A stretch of DNA of 64,000 bases from Gp7-AA6 sp036395755 (GTDB taxonomy: Bacteria; Acidobacteriota; Thermoanaerobaculia; UBA5066; Gp7-AA6). A program made the position numbers and the translations under genes. Within the stretch, counting starts at the first letter, position 1. Each line of letters begins with the position of its first letter. Shown in pieces: positions 33,321 through 41,290 of the stretch. The stretch is from contig DASWCZ010000054.1 of assembly GCA_036395755.1 (NCBI GenBank), positions 1 to 64,000 on the forward strand, in the 5' to 3' direction. Under the pieces are notes generated by a model that saw only the letters and a list, made by a program, of their open reading frames with translations, did not search any database and was not told where the DNA came from.

Positions 33321-34759
33321 GTACGGCGGCGAAAGTCGGGGCGTTTTTCCTGATCGTTCTCGCGATCACGGCGTTGCTCATCTGGAAGATCGAGGACATC
33401 CGCGTCGGCCACGGCCGTCCGCGAAAGGTCACGGTCCAGTTCAAGGACGTCGGGGGGTTGGACGAGAAGAGCGCCGTGCGCGTGGCGGGCGTCAAGGTCG
33501 GCAAGGTCGGCAAGATCCGCCTGGTCGAGGGGAAAGCGTTCGTCGACATCGAGCTCGACCCGAACGTCTTTCTGCGGCAGGGCGCTTCCGCCTCCATCGA
33601 GAGCCTGGGGCTCCTCGGCGAGAAATACGTCGAGCTGGTGCCCGGTCCGTTCGGCGCGGCGCCGCTCCCGGACAACTCGGTGATCCTCGGAGGGGTCCCG
33701 GTCTCCTTCGACGAGATCACGAAGCTCGCTCGCGACATCGAGATCGACATCAAATCGATCACCAAGAGTCTCAAGGAATCGATCGGCGGCCCCCAGGGGG
33801 AGGAGCGGCTCTCGGACATCGTCGAGAACATGCGGTTGATCAGCGAGGAAGTGCGCGCGATCGTCGAGTCGAACCGCGTGGGCGTCGACGCGACCATCGC
33901 GAACTTCCGCGAGTTCTCCACGGCGATGAAAGAGCTCGTCGCCCGCGTCGACTCGTTGGTTGCCGCCAACGAGGGGAACGTTTCCCAGGGACTGTCGAAC
34001 ATCCGGGAGATCTCCGGGAAGCTCGAGACGACGACCGACAACCTGAACCAGATCACCGGGAAAATCCGGGAAGGGGAGGGGACGGTCGGCAAGCTCGTCC
34101 AGAGCGATGAGACCCACAAGAATCTGAACGATGCCTTGGTCGCCGTCAAGGAAGGGGTCGCGGGTTTGAACAAGGCGCTGGGCGCGGCAGAGAGGCTGAA
34201 GATCGACCTCGGGCTGCGCTCCGAATACCTGGCCGGCCCCGGGAAAGGGAAGGCCTATTTCACGCTCGACGTCGATCCGAAGGATTCGCCGCACTTCTAC
34301 CGCGTCGAGCTCTCGAGCCAGCCTCTCGGCAAGCGCACCAGCACGACGACGACCGTGAGGACGGTCTTTCCGGACGGTCACGTCGAGCAGACCATCACCG
34401 ACACGCAGGAGCTGAAGGACGAATTCGCGCTATCCGCCCTCTTCGGGTACCGGTGGAAAGAGTTCGCGATTCGAGCGGGCCTCCTCGAGTCGCGGGGCGG
34501 CGGCGGCATCGACTACATGACCCTGAAGGACCGGCTGCGCTTCTCCGCGGATCTGTGGGATTTCAATCGGCCGGGCTACTCGGCCCACGCCAAGCTCACC
34601 AGCCGGTTTTACTTCTCACCCTCGGTCTTCGTCACCGGCGGCTGGGACGACTTCCTGAACCGCAGTCGCAAAGCCGATTCCCTCTTCTTCGGCGCGGGCC
34701 TGCGCTGGAGCGACGACGACATCAAATATCTGCTGGGTTCGATTCCCACCCGGCGATAA
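33317..34759 (+). CDS. mlaD: MlaD-type MCE protein with C-terminal beta-rich outer-membrane-like region
   Basis: This 480-residue protein is about 2.5 times the length of E. coli MlaD. It has one membrane anchor (residues 5-23), one MCE domain (about 36-115, VTVQFKDVGGLDEKSAVRV) and a long helical, coiled-coil-like stretch (about 130-290). The last 180 residues contain alternating polar/hydrophobic beta strands such as EFAIRAGLLESR, FYFSPSVFVTGGW and SLFFGAGLRWSD. These strands resemble outer-membrane barrel hairpins. The protein could span the envelope. No MlaA, MlaB or MlaC gene is nearby. Barrel insertion is inference. Confidence 0.85.
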   Translation: MSTAAKVGAFFLIVLAITALLIWKIEDIRVGHGRPRKVTVQFKDVGGLDEKSAVRVAGVKVGKVGKIRLVEGKAFVDIELDPNVFLRQGASASIESLGLLGEKYVELVPGPFGAAPLPDNSVILGGVPVSFDEITKLARDIEIDIKSITKSLKESIGGPQGEERLSDIVENMRLISEEVRAIVESNRVGVDATIANFREFSTAMKELVARVDSLVAANEGNVSQGLSNIREISGKLETTTDNLNQITGKIREGEGTVGKLVQSDETHKNLNDALVAVKEGVAGLNKALGAAERLKIDLGLRSEYLAGPGKGKAYFTLDVDPKDSPHFYRVELSSQPLGKRTSTTTTVRTVFPDGHVEQTITDTQELKDEFALSALFGYRWKEFAIRAGLLESRGGGGIDYMTLKDRLRFSADLWDFNRPGYSAHAKLTSRFYFSPSVFVTGGWDDFLNRSRKADSLFFGAGLRWSDDDIKYLLGSIPTRR

Positions 34760-34789
34760 CCGGAGAAACCGGCGACAATTCAACTTCGG

Positions 34790-36211
34790 ATGTCGCCCAA
34801 AGTCACCACCCTCTTTGCCTGCCAGTCCTGCGGCGCTTCGTCGCAGAAGTGGCTGGGTCGGTGCCCGGAGTGCGGCGAGTGGAACTCCTACGTCGAGGAG
34901 GTTGCGACGTCGGTTCCCCCCGCTCCGATCCGGCCGGGCGAAGCGCGCGCCCGTTCTCTCCCGGAGATCGAAGCACGGGCGGAAGACCGCGTGGTTACCG
35001 GCCTCCCCGGGCTCGATCGGGTTCTGGGAGGCGGCCTCGTCTCCGGCTCGGTCGTCCTCGTGGGCGGGGAGCCGGGCATCGGCAAGTCCACTCTGCTCCT
35101 CCAGGCGGCTCGCGGCATCGCCGAGCGATCGCGGGAAGTCCTCTACGCCGCCGGCGAGGAGTCCGCCGACCAGGTCCGTCTTCGCGCCGACCGCCTGGGC
35201 ATTACCGGCGATCGCCTCCTCGTGATCGCCGAGACCGACGTGGAGCGCATCGTAGCGGAAGCCGCCGGCTGCGCTCCGGCGGCGGTCGTGGTCGACTCGA
35301 TCCAGGCCGTGCGTCACGCGGGCCTTTCCTCCGCGGCCGGCACCGTATCGCAGGTGCGCGAGTCGGCGGCGGCGTTCGTTCGGTACGCCAAGGAGCGGGG
35401 CGTTCCCGTTCTGCTCGTCGGCCACGTCACCAAAGATGGAAGCCTTGCCGGACCGAAATTACTCGAGCACCTCGTCGATGCGGTCATCGCGATCGACGGG
35501 GAACGCGGCTCCTCGCGGCGCATCCTGCGCGCAACGAAGAACCGGTTCGGCGCGGTGGACGAGGTCGCTCTCTACGAAATGGGCTCCCGGGGATTGGAAG
35601 AGGTCGCGAACGCCTCTGCGGCGCTCCTCTCCGAGCGACGCGCGGGAGTGGCGGGAAGCGCGGTGACGGCGGCCCGCGAGGGGAGCCGATCCCTTCTGGT
35701 GGAGGTCCAGGCGCTCGTCGGCGCGCCGATCCCGGGCTCGCCCCGGCGCGTGGCGATCGGAGTGGACGCCGGACGGCTCGCGCTCCTGCTCGCCGTCCTC
35801 GAGCGCTCCGGACTCCCGCTCGCTTCGCGCGAGGTTTTCGTCTCCTGCGCCGGCGGTCTCGAGGTGACCGAGCCGGCCGCGGACCTCGCGGTCGTGGCGG
35901 CCCTGTTGTCGTCGGCGCGCGGGAAACCTCTTCCCGGCTCTTCGGTCTTCTTCGGCGAGATCGGGCTTTTAGGCGAGGTCCGGCGCGTCTCGGCGGCGCC
36001 CGCGCGAATCCGCGAGGCGGCCGCGCTCAAATTCGAGAACGTCTATCTTCCCTCGCGCAACGCGCGGGAGGCGGAGAGTGCGGCAAGCGTAGCGCTCCGT
36101 CCGGTGGACCGCGTCACCGATCTCGTGACCGAGCTCGCTCTCTCGGGACCGCACGGCTCGGCCCGGACTTCGAGCCGAAGCGGGGCGGGTCCGATCGAAT
36201 CGGAAGGATAG
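34790..36211 (+). CDS. radA: DNA repair protein RadA
   Basis: This 473-residue RecA-like helicase has an N-terminal zinc finger (CQSCG with CPECG), Walker A GGEPGIGKST, the RadA signature KNRFGAVDEV and a C-terminal Lon-protease-like domain. It processes recombination intermediates. The last 22 residues or so extend past the family norm, and the final 169 bp overlap a convergent coding frame. The ATG at 34790 lacks a ribosome binding site; GACAAT lies 10 nt upstream as a possible -10. Confidence 0.95.
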   Translation: MSPKVTTLFACQSCGASSQKWLGRCPECGEWNSYVEEVATSVPPAPIRPGEARARSLPEIEARAEDRVVTGLPGLDRVLGGGLVSGSVVLVGGEPGIGKSTLLLQAARGIAERSREVLYAAGEESADQVRLRADRLGITGDRLLVIAETDVERIVAEAAGCAPAAVVVDSIQAVRHAGLSSAAGTVSQVRESAAAFVRYAKERGVPVLLVGHVTKDGSLAGPKLLEHLVDAVIAIDGERGSSRRILRATKNRFGAVDEVALYEMGSRGLEEVANASAALLSERRAGVAGSAVTAAREGSRSLLVEVQALVGAPIPGSPRRVAIGVDAGRLALLLAVLERSGLPLASREVFVSCAGGLEVTEPAADLAVVAALLSSARGKPLPGSSVFFGEIGLLGEVRRVSAAPARIREAAALKFENVYLPSRNAREAESAASVALRPVDRVTDLVTELALSGPHGSARTSSRSGAGPIESEG

Positions 36212-36726
36212 GGGGCGAGAATAGTGAGCGCCGGCGGCCCCCCGGATGCAATCTGGATCTCGTCCGCTTTCAGCGTGCGTCTTTCCACGACCCGGTAGCT
36301 TCTCAGGCCGAACGGCGTCCGCAGCTCCACCCGATCGCCGAGGACGAGCTTCGTGGCGAACGAGGAGGCGACGTCCCTCGCGACCGCGATGACCGACTGC
36401 TTCCGGACCGACTCGTCTCCGGGGAGCGCCGTTCCGGGGACGTGACCGGGCCCGTACGCCAACGTGTCCTCGTCGACTCCTTCGCGCACGGCCGTCTCGA
36501 AGCGCAGGCGCGGCACCGCGATCCGCGCCACCGTGTCACCGGCGCAGATCTTTCCGAGCGGGACAGGAAGAGCGCTGTGGGGCGCGCCGAACCGAAAATG
36601 GGAGCCGAGCGACTCGAGCGCGCCCGCTCCGAGAAGGAGGGCTCCGGCCACGAGGATCGTTCCCGCCGGGGCGAACGCTCTTCGGATGACCGCTTTGACC
36701 GTCGAAGCGATTTCCGTGCAGCCCAT
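36043..36726 (-). CDS. Sortase-fold protein lacking catalytic His and Cys (pseudo-sortase)
   Basis: This 227-residue protein has an N-terminal membrane anchor and a class D-like sortase domain (about residues 65-190). GHVPGTALPG, LGDRVELRTPFGLRSYRV and the closing IGPAPLRLEVRA all fit the family. The usual IAGHRD reads IAVARD, so the catalytic His is Ala116. The usual LTLxTCYPF reads LTILAPYPS, so the catalytic Cys is Pro172. The Arg is kept (Arg184). The last 37 residues or so fall outside the domain and run antisense to radA. It lies directly downstream of an LPKTG-bearing gene. ATG 36726 was chosen over TTG 36735. Confidence 0.75.
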   Translation of the reverse strand: MGCTEIASTVKAVIRRAFAPAGTILVAGALLLGAGALESLGSHFRFGAPHSALPVPLGKICAGDTVARIAVPRLRFETAVREGVDEDTLAYGPGHVPGTALPGDESVRKQSVIAVARDVASSFATKLVLGDRVELRTPFGLRSYRVVERRTLKADEIQIASGGPPALTILAPYPSDSIGPAPLRLEVRAEPCGPERASSVTRSVTRSTGRSATLAALSASRALREGR

Positions 36727-36737
36727 GACAGACAAAT

Positions 36738-36767
36738 GCCCGGTCCGCCGCGAGTGACGGACCGGGC
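36738..36767 (-). terminator. Hairpin between the LPKTG gene and the pseudo-sortase gene
   Basis: GCCCGGTCCG (36738-36747) and CGGACCGGGC (36758-36767) form a perfect 10-bp stem with a 10-nt loop. Read on the minus strand it starts 13 bp after the LPKTG gene stop and is followed by ATTTGTCTGT. It may partially terminate transcription before the sortase-like gene. Confidence 0.65.
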
Positions 36768-36780
36768 AAGCGGGAAGTCC

Positions 36781-37425
36781 TTACCGAGCCTTCCGGGCGA
36801 GCGAAATTCCGACCAGCGCAAGCGCCAGGCCGGCCGCCGCGATCCTCGGATACGCCGTGCCGGTCTTCGGCAAAGCCTCGATCGGCGCTGGCGCAGGCGG
36901 CGGCGGCGCAGGCGGCTCGACGACCGGAGCGGGCGCCGGCGGCGGTTCCGGCGCGGTCCGCGCCTCGTAAGTCGTCGTCGATGTGGTGGTGGTCGCCTCC
37001 CTGGCCGCGACCGTCGTGATGTGGACCTCCTTACGGTCGATCACTTCGCCGCTCACGTTCTTCGCCATGACGACGATCTTGTGGGTGCCAACCGGAACGT
37101 TGTCGATGAAGACGACGTTGGCTTCGGTGCCCTTGACGGTCTTCTTGAGATCGTTGTCGAGGTAAATGTCGAACGTCGGCTGCGGGAAGTTGGCCTCGCC
37201 GAACTTCGTCCCCTGTCCTTCACCGAAGTTGCGCGTGTTGTAGGAGACCCCGACGCGCACCTGCATTCCGGTGATCGTCGCGCCCTCCGCGGGTTCGAGC
37301 AGCTTCAGCTGCAGCGTGTTCGCCGTGGGCCCGCCGGTGTTGTACTGCGCGTTCTGAGCCAGAGCGACCCCGGCAAACGCTCCGACGGCGAGGATCAGAA
37401 TGAAGAGTCTGAGCGGCTTGGACAT
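36781..37425 (-). CDS. Secreted protein with C-terminal LPKTG sorting signal
   Basis: This 214-residue protein has a signal peptide (cut near VALAQ). A compact beta-rich domain of about 120 residues follows, then a Thr run, then a Pro/Ala-rich linker. The C-terminus is a textbook sorting signal: LPKTG at residues 185-189, a hydrophobic span (IAAAGLALALVGISLA) and a basic tail (RKAR). Such tails are typical of Gram-positive wall proteins and are uncommon in diderms. The neighbouring gene encodes a sortase homologue. The ribosome binding site AAGGAGG is strong. Confidence 0.8.
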   Translation of the reverse strand: MSKPLRLFILILAVGAFAGVALAQNAQYNTGGPTANTLQLKLLEPAEGATITGMQVRVGVSYNTRNFGEGQGTKFGEANFPQPTFDIYLDNDLKKTVKGTEANVVFIDNVPVGTHKIVVMAKNVSGEVIDRKEVHITTVAAREATTTTSTTTYEARTAPEPPPAPAPVVEPPAPPPPAPAPIEALPKTGTAYPRIAAAGLALALVGISLARKAR

Positions 37426-37582
37426 GTTTTCCTCCTTGCTGAAGACCCTGACGTAGGGCATCGGGGTTGTCCCCATCAAAGGCCGTGCCAAGAAAGCGCA
37501 GCACGGCGCCCCGGGAGCATTAGCTCCGCGGCGTCAGGACGTTACGAAACGATGGAAAAAATCGCTCGGGTTCAGACCGGGA

Positions 37583-38485
37583 TCAGAGCGAGAGATGCGC
37601 CGGCAGGGTGTCGGTCAGAGACCGGTAGGCGTCGAGGTACTTCTCCCGCGTCGTGCGCACGACGCCCTCGGGCAACCGCGGCGCGGGCGGCCGGTGGTCC
37701 CAGCCCGTCGAGTCCAACCAGTCGCGGACGAACTGTTTGTCGAACGACACGGGCGTGCGGCCCGGGGTCCAGGTGCGGGCGTCCCAGTAGCGCGAGGAGT
37801 CGGGCGTGAACGCCTCGTCGATCCAGATCACCCGCCCGTCGAGCCGTCCGAACTCGAGCTTCGTGTCGGCGAGAAGCAGTCCCTTAGTCTCGGCATACTG
37901 CCGCGCTCTTTCGTAGAGCTCGAGCGTCCGATCCCGCAGAATTCCCGCTTCCTCGGAGCCGAGCTCGTCGACCATGCGGGAGAACGGGACGTTCTCGTCG
38001 TGCCCGCGCGCTCTCTTCGTCGCCGGCGTGAAGATTGTCTCGGGGAGCCGCTCCGCCTCGACTAACCGCGGCGGCAACCGCACTCCGCACACTTCGCGCG
38101 TTTTCCTATACTCGGCCCAGCCCGACCCGGCCAGGTATCCGCGCGCCACGCACTCGAAGGGGATGACTTCCGCCTTCTTCACGACGACCGAGCGTCCCTC
38201 GAGGATCGGTCCGTCCTCCTGGAGCGGCCCAGGAAAGCGCGTCACCTCCGTCTCGATCAGGTGGTTCTCGACGTCTGCGAACCTCTCGAACCAGAAGTTC
38301 GAAAGCTGCGTCAGGATCTTTCCCTTGTCGGGTATTCCGGGGGAAAGCACGCAGTCGTACGCGGAGATGCGGTCGCTCGCAACGAGCAGGAGCGCGTCGC
38401 CCAGGTCGTAGAGTTCCCGGACCTTGCCGCGCCGGGACAGCCGCGCGCCCGACAGGTGCGTCTCGGTGACCGCGGCCGGCGGCAT
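37583..38485 (-). CDS. purC: Phosphoribosylaminoimidazole-succinocarboxamide synthase
   Basis: This 300-residue enzyme joins aspartate to CAIR in purine synthesis. Family motifs include RRGKVRELYDLG, SDRISAYDCVL, PFECVARGYLAGSGW and LADTKLEFG. It is the longer, yeast-like form rather than the 240-residue E. coli form. I chose the ATG at 38485. A -10-like TAGTGT lies 8 nt upstream on the minus strand. It diverges from pepA with 59 bp between the starts. Confidence 0.95.
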   Translation of the reverse strand: MPPAAVTETHLSGARLSRRGKVRELYDLGDALLLVASDRISAYDCVLSPGIPDKGKILTQLSNFWFERFADVENHLIETEVTRFPGPLQEDGPILEGRSVVVKKAEVIPFECVARGYLAGSGWAEYRKTREVCGVRLPPRLVEAERLPETIFTPATKRARGHDENVPFSRMVDELGSEEAGILRDRTLELYERARQYAETKGLLLADTKLEFGRLDGRVIWIDEAFTPDSSRYWDARTWTPGRTPVSFDKQFVRDWLDSTGWDHRPPAPRLPEGVVRTTREKYLDAYRSLTDTLPAHLSL

Positions 38486-38532
38486 GGCGCGCAACACTAG
38501 CACCTCGAGGGGGATTCAGGGCCCCGTTCTGC

Positions 38533-38538
38533 TATGGT
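38533..38538 (+). promoter_or_regulatory. -10-like element for pepA
   Basis: TATGGT is followed by six T residues and then the GTG start at 38545. There is no ribosome binding site, so the mRNA is probably leaderless. Confidence 0.5.
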
Positions 38539-38544
38539 TTTTTT

Positions 38545-40140
38545 GTGCGGCTCGAGATTGCAAAATCCGTCTCCCGTTCCGCGTCTCTTTGGCGCGTCGC
38601 CTTCCTGCACGAAGGGCGCGATCCGGGACGCGGCGTTCCGCGGCCGCTGGCGGACTCGATCCGCGTAGCGGCGCGCAATGCCGGCTTTCGGGGCCGGGAC
38701 CGGGAGATCGCGGCGGCATCGGGCCGGGACGGCGCGTGGCTGCTCATCGGTCTCGGACCGGCCCCGGCGTCGCTCGCGCGGCTGCGTCGGGCTCTGCGCC
38801 GGGCCGTGGGAGAGAGCGCGTCGCGCTCGCGCTCGCATCTTCTTCTCGTTTTCGGGGCCGGTGTGGATGACGCGATGCTTCGCGCACTCCTGCCCCACCT
38901 TGCCCTCGCCGATTACGCCTTCGAGCGCTACAAGTCGGCCGGCAGGAAGGTTCGGCTTCGCGGCCAGACGAGCGCCGTCGTCGTGCCCGCCGAGGACGTC
39001 GCGACGACGCCTCTCATGGCGGCCGTCTCAGAAGCGCAGGTCGTCGCGGAAGCCGTCTCCTGGGCGCGCGATCTCGGAAACACGCCGGCCAACGATCTCG
39101 GCCCGGCCGAGCTCGCGCGGGCGACGATCGACGCGGGCCATCGCGACGGTCTGACGGTGCGCGTTCTCGGGAAGACCCGGATCACGGCGGAACGGATGGC
39201 GGGCCTTCTCGCCGTCAACGCGGGCAGCGCCCGACCGCCGGCGTTCGTGATCGCCGAGTATCGGCCCGCGAGGCCTCGCGGCACCGCCGTCCTCGTCGGA
39301 AAGGGCATCACTTTCGATTCCGGAGGGATCTCGATCAAGCCGGCCGCGTCGATGGGCGAGATGAAATACGACATGATGGGAGCGGCCACGGTCCTCGCGT
39401 GCGCGCGGGCGGCGAAGGCGCTCCGGTTACCGGTTTCGGTCGTCGCGCTCGCTCCATTGACTGAGAACCTGCCGAGCGGTTCGGCCACGCGCCCCGGCGA
39501 CATCCTGCGGTTCGGGAACGGCAAGACGGTCGAAGTGGACAACACGGACGCGGAGGGTCGACTCGTGCTGGCGGATGCCCTTTCCTACGCGGGCAAGTTC
39601 CGGCCCGACGTCCTCCTCGACTTTGCGACGCTGACCGGGGCGGTTCTCGTCGCCCTCGGACACGAGTGCGCCGCCCTTTTCACGGACGACGAGACGCTCG
39701 CGACCGAGCTCCTAGCTTCGGGGGAAGCGAGTGGGGAGCGTCTCTGGCGCCTCCCGCTCTGGGACGACTATCGCGAGAACCTCCGGTCCGAGTGGGCGGA
39801 CATGAAGAACACCGCCGGCCGCAATGCAGGATCGATCGCCGCCGCCGTTTTCCTGAAGGAGTTCGTCCCGAAGGACGTTGCCTGGGCGCACATAGACATC
39901 GCCGGCGTCGCGCACTTCGAAAAGGAGCACGCCGGGTATGCAGCCGGGGCGACCGGCTTCGGCGTCGCGCTGACCATCGATTTCCTGAGGAGGCATTTCG
40001 GAAAGGGTTCGGCTGAGAGACAGGTTCGTCGCGGCCGGCCGGGAAAGACTCGTCGCGGCGCGCCGCGGGGCTCGAACCCGGGCGCCGGGACGAGAGCGCA
40101 CGCCTCGCCCCGACGCGGGCGAGAGGAAGAAGAGAGCTAG
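38545..40140 (+). CDS. pepA: Leucyl aminopeptidase (M17)
   Basis: This 531-residue di-zinc aminopeptidase has the M17 metal and catalytic motifs: VGKGITFDSGGISIKP, MKYDMMGAATV and NTDAEGRLVLADAL. The catalytic domain ends near residue 490. The last 40 residues are Arg/Gly-rich and look like read-through into former intergenic or relic sequence. The GTG start at 38545 has no ribosome binding site, only a -10-like element 6 nt upstream. Confidence 0.93.
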   Translation: MRLEIAKSVSRSASLWRVAFLHEGRDPGRGVPRPLADSIRVAARNAGFRGRDREIAAASGRDGAWLLIGLGPAPASLARLRRALRRAVGESASRSRSHLLLVFGAGVDDAMLRALLPHLALADYAFERYKSAGRKVRLRGQTSAVVVPAEDVATTPLMAAVSEAQVVAEAVSWARDLGNTPANDLGPAELARATIDAGHRDGLTVRVLGKTRITAERMAGLLAVNAGSARPPAFVIAEYRPARPRGTAVLVGKGITFDSGGISIKPAASMGEMKYDMMGAATVLACARAAKALRLPVSVVALAPLTENLPSGSATRPGDILRFGNGKTVEVDNTDAEGRLVLADALSYAGKFRPDVLLDFATLTGAVLVALGHECAALFTDDETLATELLASGEASGERLWRLPLWDDYRENLRSEWADMKNTAGRNAGSIAAAVFLKEFVPKDVAWAHIDIAGVAHFEKEHAGYAAGATGFGVALTIDFLRRHFGKGSAERQVRRGRPGKTRRGAPRGSNPGAGTRAHASPRRGREEEES

Positions 40141-40413
40141 CGGGACTTTTTTCGCGTCCGCACCCGATCCCGCGCTTCCGATTCTCCCACGAGGAAAGAG
40201 ACTGTCTCGTCCCACACGACACGAGCTCTTCGATCGTCTCGCGAAGGGCGCGGTCGTCGATCTCTTTTTCGCGCGATCGATCCGGCGAAAGACGAGATTC
40301 GATTCGGCGCGCGCTTCCGTCCGGGCGGCTCCTGCGGATCGCGCCGCGCTCGGCAGAGCGCACAGCGGTGTCTCGAGAAGCGCGACGAGAATCAACGCGG
40401 TCGCGAGTTTGAC
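40141..40413 (-). pseudogene. Decayed N-terminal fragment of an M28-type aminopeptidase gene
   Basis: On the minus strand one frame gives a signal-peptide-like stretch (KLATALILVALLETPLCA, about 40345-40410). Another frame then reads ALRETIEELVSCGTRQSL and RKRGIGCGRE (about 40150-40270). The latter resembles the conserved LVSxGTRHxLS...RGIGAAR start of M28 zinc peptidases. There is no start codon and the rest of the gene is missing. The fragment abuts the abnormal tail of pepA. Confidence 0.45.
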
Positions 40414-40446
40414 TGGCCGAAATCGCTCTGCTAGCGTCGCCGCCAC

Positions 40447-41229
40447 ATGCCCCTGCGCAGGTTTTCGATCGGTCTGGCGGGGGAGGAAGTGTATCCCCGC
40501 TTCGTGGAGGAGCTGGCGGAGAAGCTCGATGATTCCGCGCTCGACAGGAATGTCGTCGCCCGCGAAGCGTTGACCCGCCTGTATCTGGGCCGCGACGTCA
40601 ACTGGGAGGAGGCGGCCGGGGATCCGTCGTCTCCGCTCGCCATCCGCGCGCTCCTCGCCTCGTTCGATCCGCGCAACGCGACTCTCGAGGCGGAGTACTA
40701 CCGGGAGATCGACTTGACGAAGTGGGCCCGCGTGAAACCGCTTCTCTGGTTCTGGCAGATGTTCGACCACTCCCCCGTGGGCCGGAACGTCCGGCTCGGT
40801 ACGAAGGTCCGGGCGATGCTCGCGGAGCGGGTTTTCCGTCGCTGCGGGCGGGACGTCCGTATTTTTCACGAGGTGGAGTTTTCGTTCGGGTACAACCTGT
40901 CGGTCGGCAACGGAGTGACGATCCATCGGAACGTCCTGATCGACGACCGCGGAGAGGTGGTCATCGGCGACGACGCGTCGATCTCCGACTACGCGAACAT
41001 CTACTCGCACTCGCACGCCGTCGAGGACATCCACGACGTCTCGCTCGGGCGCACCGTGATCGGCGACCGGGTCCGCATTACCTACCATGCCGTCGTGCTG
41101 TCCGGGGTCGAGATCCAGGCGGACGCGTTGATCGGCTCGATGGGAGTGGTCTCGAAGCCCGTCGCCGCCGGCGTGATCGCGGCCGGAATTCCGGCCAAAC
41201 CGATCGGACAAAAGAAGACGAAGTCCTAA
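40447..41229 (+). CDS. Left-handed beta-helix acyltransferase
   Basis: The last 150 residues of this 260-residue protein are hexapeptide repeats (VGNGVTIHRNVLIDD, VVIGDDASISDYANIYSHSHAV, LIGSMGVVSKPVAAGVIAAGIPAKPIG). They match maltose/galactoside O-acetyltransferase-type enzymes, with the catalytic His probably in SHSHAV. The N-terminal 100 residues are helical and unassigned. The acceptor is unknown. It is monocistronic and followed by a strong terminator. Confidence 0.85.
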   Translation: MPLRRFSIGLAGEEVYPRFVEELAEKLDDSALDRNVVAREALTRLYLGRDVNWEEAAGDPSSPLAIRALLASFDPRNATLEAEYYREIDLTKWARVKPLLWFWQMFDHSPVGRNVRLGTKVRAMLAERVFRRCGRDVRIFHEVEFSFGYNLSVGNGVTIHRNVLIDDRGEVVIGDDASISDYANIYSHSHAVEDIHDVSLGRTVIGDRVRITYHAVVLSGVEIQADALIGSMGVVSKPVAAGVIAAGIPAKPIGQKKTKS

Positions 41230-41235
41230 GTTCGA

Positions 41236-41279
41236 AGTCCCGGGTCCCGCTCCTCAAGCGGCAAGGGGGACCTGGGACT
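41236..41279 (+). terminator. Terminator-like hairpin after the acyltransferase gene
   Basis: AGTCCCGGGTCCC (41236-41248) pairs with GGGACCTGGGACT (41267-41279) with one mismatch over 13 bp. It starts 7 bp after the acyltransferase stop. The downstream strand reaches into the recN -10 region. Confidence 0.6.
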
Positions 41280-41284
41280 ATTCT
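41279..41284 (+). promoter_or_regulatory. -10-like element for recN
   Basis: TATTCT ends 6 nt before the recN GTG start at 41291. Only a C-run lies between, with no Shine-Dalgarno, so the recN mRNA is probably leaderless. Confidence 0.5.
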
Positions 41285-41290
41285 TCCCCC

